Source of the DNA: Sporosarcina thermotolerans
GTDB lineage: Bacteria > Bacillota > Bacilli > Bacillales_A > Planococcaceae
Reading direction: 5' to 3'
DNA: 64,000 bases
Assembly: GCF_030067815.1 (NCBI RefSeq)
Contig: NZ_CP125968.1
Span: 2,224,001 to 2,288,000, forward strand
Shown here piece after piece: positions 62,206-64,000 of the stretch. Positions within the stretch are counted from its first letter, which is position 1. Each line of letters begins with the position of its first letter. A program made the position numbers and the translations under genes. The notes beneath the pieces were generated by a model. That model saw only the letters and a program-made list of their open reading frames with translations. It was not told the origin of the DNA and searched no databases.

Positions 62206-64000
62206 ATGTCACATAATTTACAACAAGTAGATGTTTTACAGCAGGTGGCAATTTACGGTCAATTATTTAAAGAAAATCATGACGAAGACCGTGTGAAGAA
62301 AGCTGCATCACTAGCGCGAAAGTTAGTAGATGAGGAATTTGTCATCGGTTTTGCAGGTCATTTTTCTGCAGGGAAATCATCAATGATCAATGCGCTGACA
62401 GGTGATGATTTATTGCCATCCAGTCCTATCCCGACGAGCGCCAATATTGTAAAAGTGAAAAAGACAGATAGTGAATATGCAATTATCCATAGGACTGACG
62501 GTACAGTATATAAATACGAAGGGCATGGCTTTTCGCCAGCGATTAAGTCTTTCAGCAAAGACGGTGCTGAAATTGCGCTTGTTGAAATAGGTCATCCCGC
62601 TTCAAAATTACCTGAAGCTATAACTGTTATGGATACGCCTGGCGTCGATTCAACAGATGATGCACATCGCCTATCAACAGAATCGGCTCTACATCTGGCG
62701 GATCTTGTTTTTTATACGATGGACTATAATCATGTCCAGTCAGAACTGAATTTCAAGTTTACAAAAGAGCTATTGCGTTATAATCCCAATGTTTATTTGA
62801 TCATTAACCAGATTGATAAACATCGGGAAAGCGAATTGCCTTTTGAGGCGTTCAAGAAGTCGGTCGAAGACTCATTTAGTCTATGGGGAGTTGAACCAAA
62901 AGGCATTTTTTACACATCTTTAAGAGATAAAGACCTTTCATATAATGATTTTGAAAAGGTGAAAAAGATTGTAGAAGGCTCAATGGAAAACTGGAAAGAG
63001 CATTTCTTGGAAAACGCAGAACTTTCCCTCTTTAAGTTAAAAGAAGAGCATATTAATTACCTTGAAACAGAAAAAGAAGAACGTAAACAGGCTTATGCGG
63101 AGTTGATCTCTGAAGACGAATGGTCCCAACATGGGGAACTTTTAACCGAAGTGAAAGAGTTGAAAAAGCGTGCAGCCCTTCTGACGGGTGATGAATTTTA
63201 TGCCGTTTTTGAAAGGGAACGAAATGATTTGCTGCGAAACGCATCAGTTAGTCCTTTCGAAACGAGGGAATTGCTAAAAGAGTATTTGGAATCGAAATCT
63301 TCTAGATTCAAGGTAGGTTTTCTATTCGGAGCTAAAAAGACTGCAGAGGAAAGAGAAAATAGAAAGAATGCTTTGACAGCTAATTTATCCAAACTTATAC
63401 ATACCCAAATTGAAGTGCATATGAAGGCATTAATGAAAAAAGTGCTGAAAGATGCTGGTTTCATGACCGATCAACGGTCGATTGAAATAGATGAAATGGA
63501 TTTGACTGTCCCATTTGAGGAAATTGATTCCTATCTGAATGTTTCCGATGTCCTGACAGGTGATACTGTTCTTAATATGGCGGAACAGATGAAATCGGCC
63601 ATCCAACAAGTCATCCGGAAACGAACGGATGACTGGAAAAAGAAATGTCTACCATCGCCGAATCAATTGGAAATGAAGAATCAGAATCACTATTTTCAAC
63701 TATTCATTCACTTGAGCAAAAACTTTCAGCCATTTCGCAAGTTGAAGAGATTAACGAAAAATTGTCTACTCTTAACGATGACGTTACAACTCCATCTGCA
63801 AGTTTGAAAGAGAAAAGCCGTCATCTCCTTAGTGAATGGGAAAAGAAATCTGAAATTAAGTTGATTGACCTTGATAATCTTGAAGTAGTGGAAAGTGAAA
63901 TTGTTGCTGAGGAGTCTAAGTTAGACGAACAGACAGAAGAAGAAACGGAGTCTAATACAACTGAGGCTAGTCAAGTGATTGAACAAGCATTACATATTGC
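62206..64000 (+). CDS. dynA: Bacterial dynamin-like GTPase DynA, 5' part (cut by window edge, frame broken)
   Basis: A dynamin-family GTPase; B. subtilis DynA has two dynamin units in one chain and fuses or protects membranes, including against phage. Present are the first G domain, with P-loop GHFSAGKSSMINAL (about residues 50-63), DTPGVDS and NQIDKHRE, and a helical stalk with FLFGAKKTAEERE-type paddle residues. The A run 63637-63641 is one short; repair gives DDWKKEMSTIAESIGNEESE and the frame stays open to base 64000. TGGTATGAT at 62165-62173 is a possible extended -10. Confidence 0.88.

Overview
This window is chromosomal backbone from a low-to-moderate-GC, endospore-forming Firmicute of the Bacillaceae/Planococcaceae type. 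Gene order follows the Bacillus subtilis ypb-to-ypv region (recQ/ypbE/ypbG/ypdA through to gpsB/rnpB/ypsC/ypvA/dynA) almost gene for gene. Spore genes (sleB, ypeB, spoIVA), the menaquinone/heptaprenyl genes (hepS-menG-hepT), the bacillithiol genes (bshA, ypdA) and a Bacillus-type b6c complex (qcrABC) all fit. Gene losses relative to B. subtilis (no gudB, trp, mgsA or bshB1 at their usual sites) and a YugP-like peptidase beside ypjA suggest Sporosarcina or a relative, but that is a guess from memory of gene order.

Layout: 1-6966 recQ 3' end, LysM protein, metallophosphoesterase, bacillithiol-disulfide reductase, PrsW, SleB-YpeB and a PilZ flagellar brake. 7022-7193 is a multi-hairpin intergenic element. 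7239-13138 cmk, plsC, S1 protein, der, gpsA, yphE, yphF. 13232-15163 spoIVA and HU. 15270-15394 is a second intergenic repeat. 15490-20267 folE, mtrB, hepS-menG-hepT, ndk, cheR. 20399-26607 the shikimate/aromatic cluster aroC-aroB-aroH-hisC-tyrA-aroA without trp. 26647-31204 ypiA-ypiB-ypiF and qcrABC. 31323-38129 ypjA, peptidase, ypjC (minus), ypjD, dapB, bshA, cca, birA. 38130-38622 has no gene but two short tandem arrays. 38623-39245 is an unrecognised secreted or anchored protein. 39320-41638 is the pan operon behind a structured, terminator-bearing leader. 41794-49419 dinG, ypmB, aspB, asnS, dnaD, nth, ypoC. 49449-52716 recU-ponA (minus). 52880-57891 yppE and the mitomycin-repair pair yprA/yprB, split by a DUF3977 gene and an acetyltransferase. 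58028-64000 gpsB, RNase P RNA, ypsC, ypvA and the start of a dynamin.

The dominant oddity is that about 50 reading frames are broken, mostly by loss of one base and often in a homopolymer. They hit universally essential genes, and in each case one base restores the family's conserved sequence. I read these as uncorrected assembly errors, not gene decay, so interrupted genes are annotated as whole CDS spans with the break positions given. No prophage, insertion sequence, CRISPR array or recognised defence system is visible. I did not find an obvious undescribed multi-gene system. The best leads are the non-coding structures at 7022-7193, 38209-38478 and 39355-39512.
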